A stretch of DNA of 64,000 nt from Victivallis sp. Marseille-Q1083. GTDB lineage: Bacteria; Verrucomicrobiota; Lentisphaeria; Victivallales; Victivallaceae. The stretch covers positions 1,850,001 to 1,914,000 of the forward strand of contig NZ_CAHJXL010000001.1 of NCBI RefSeq assembly GCF_903645315.1, read 5' to 3'. The notes under the pieces were generated by a model. The model did no database searches. It was not told the origin of the DNA and saw only the letters and a list, made by a program, of their open reading frames with translations. A program made the translations under genes and the position numbers. Shown piece after piece: positions 63,696 through 64,000 of the stretch (position 1 is the stretch's first letter; each line of letters begins with the position of its first letter).

Positions 63696-64000
63696 ATGAG
63701 CGAAAGCAACATTTCGGAATTGCTCCCCCAGTTGAAAGCACATATGGCCAAAGCCGAAGAGGCGATGCGGCACGATTTTGCCGCAGTCCGGACCGGCAAG
63801 GCCTCTCCGGCGCTGGTCGAAGGCATTCTGGTCGATTATTACGGCGCGCCGACCCGGCTGCGCGATCTGGCCAATATCAGCGCACCGGAAGCGCGGCTGC
63901 TGACAATCCAGCCGTACGATATTTCGGCGGTGCATGCCATTGAAAAAGCCATCATCGCCTCCAACCTGGGCATCATGCCGAACAGTGACGGCAAAATTCT
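63696..64000 (+). CDS. frr: Ribosome recycling factor, N-terminal part
   Basis: Splits post-termination ribosomes together with EF-G. About 101 of the usual 185 residues are in the window; the right edge cuts the gene. Recognisable blocks are HDFAAVRTGKASPALVEGI, VDYYGAPTRL, LANISAPEARLLTIQPYD and EKAIIASNLGIMPNSDG. CCGGAGGAAAA is the ribosome site of the ATG at 63696. Confidence 0.95.
   Translation, partial: MSESNISELLPQLKAHMAKAEEAMRHDFAAVRTGKASPALVEGILVDYYGAPTRLRDLANISAPEARLLTIQPYDISAVHAIEKAIIASNLGIMPNSDGKI

Overview
The window looks like chromosomal DNA of a Lentisphaerae-type bacterium (Victivallales or close relatives; Kiritimatiellota is the main alternative). This is inferred from the gene mix, since no rRNA is present. 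Supporting signs are prepilin-like proteins with the [16 protein letters not shown] head and an H-x9-DG tail motif, LacI regulators next to glycosidases, GH172, DUF4838 and DUF5107 proteins, and a compact V-type ATPase operon with DUF2764. Most of the window is GC-rich, apart from one clearly AT-rich island.

Layout. 1-1.6 kb: a repeat protein cut by the window edge, and a YeiH transporter. 1.8-6 kb: an apparently autoregulated LacI gene with twin operators, a secreted glycosidase and a pseudopilin. 6-9.6 kb: a CorC/CNNM membrane protein, an orphan phage portal plus head-closure pair, and tRNA-Pro. 9.6-13.1 kb (minus strand): lepB, an unknown membrane protein, rpmF-plsX-fabH. 13.4-17.7 kb: pgi, a KamA radical-SAM enzyme, and a GAF-PP2C phosphatase. 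18-22.7 kb: a second glycosidase/LacI/pseudopilin module around a divergent promoter region. 22.9-31.5 kb: a carbohydrate cluster (SGNH esterase, GH172, DUF5107, DUF4838, an acetylhexosamine-type kinase and a SIS protein). 31.5-33.6 kb: tRNA-Val, its terminator, and a group IIC intron sitting directly behind that terminator. 33.6-39.1 kb: a zinc membrane protease, then an AraC regulator divergent from an amino-sugar operon (NagB-like, PIG-L deacetylase, class II aldolase, PfkB kinase). 39.5-44.2 kb: a further secreted glycosidase-like protein and a GH2 beta-galactosidase. 44.4-51.6 kb: V-ATPase genes E-DUF2764-A-B-D-I-K. 51.6-60.5 kb: a decayed IS110, an AT-rich island of six or seven mostly secreted unknown proteins including a tandem duplicate, and an IS630. 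61-64 kb: yebC-ruvC-lipoprotein-tadA on the minus strand, then DUF4404 and the start of frr.

Taken together the accessory genes describe release and breakdown of complex glycans: secreted and cytoplasmic glycosidases, a deacylase, a deacetylase, kinases and an aldolase that would deliver triose phosphates to glycolysis. I recognised no sugar transporter or SusC/SusD pair, so uptake genes must lie elsewhere. The least explained parts are the AT-rich secreted-protein island, the orphan portal genes, and the repeated pairing of pseudopilins with glycosidases.
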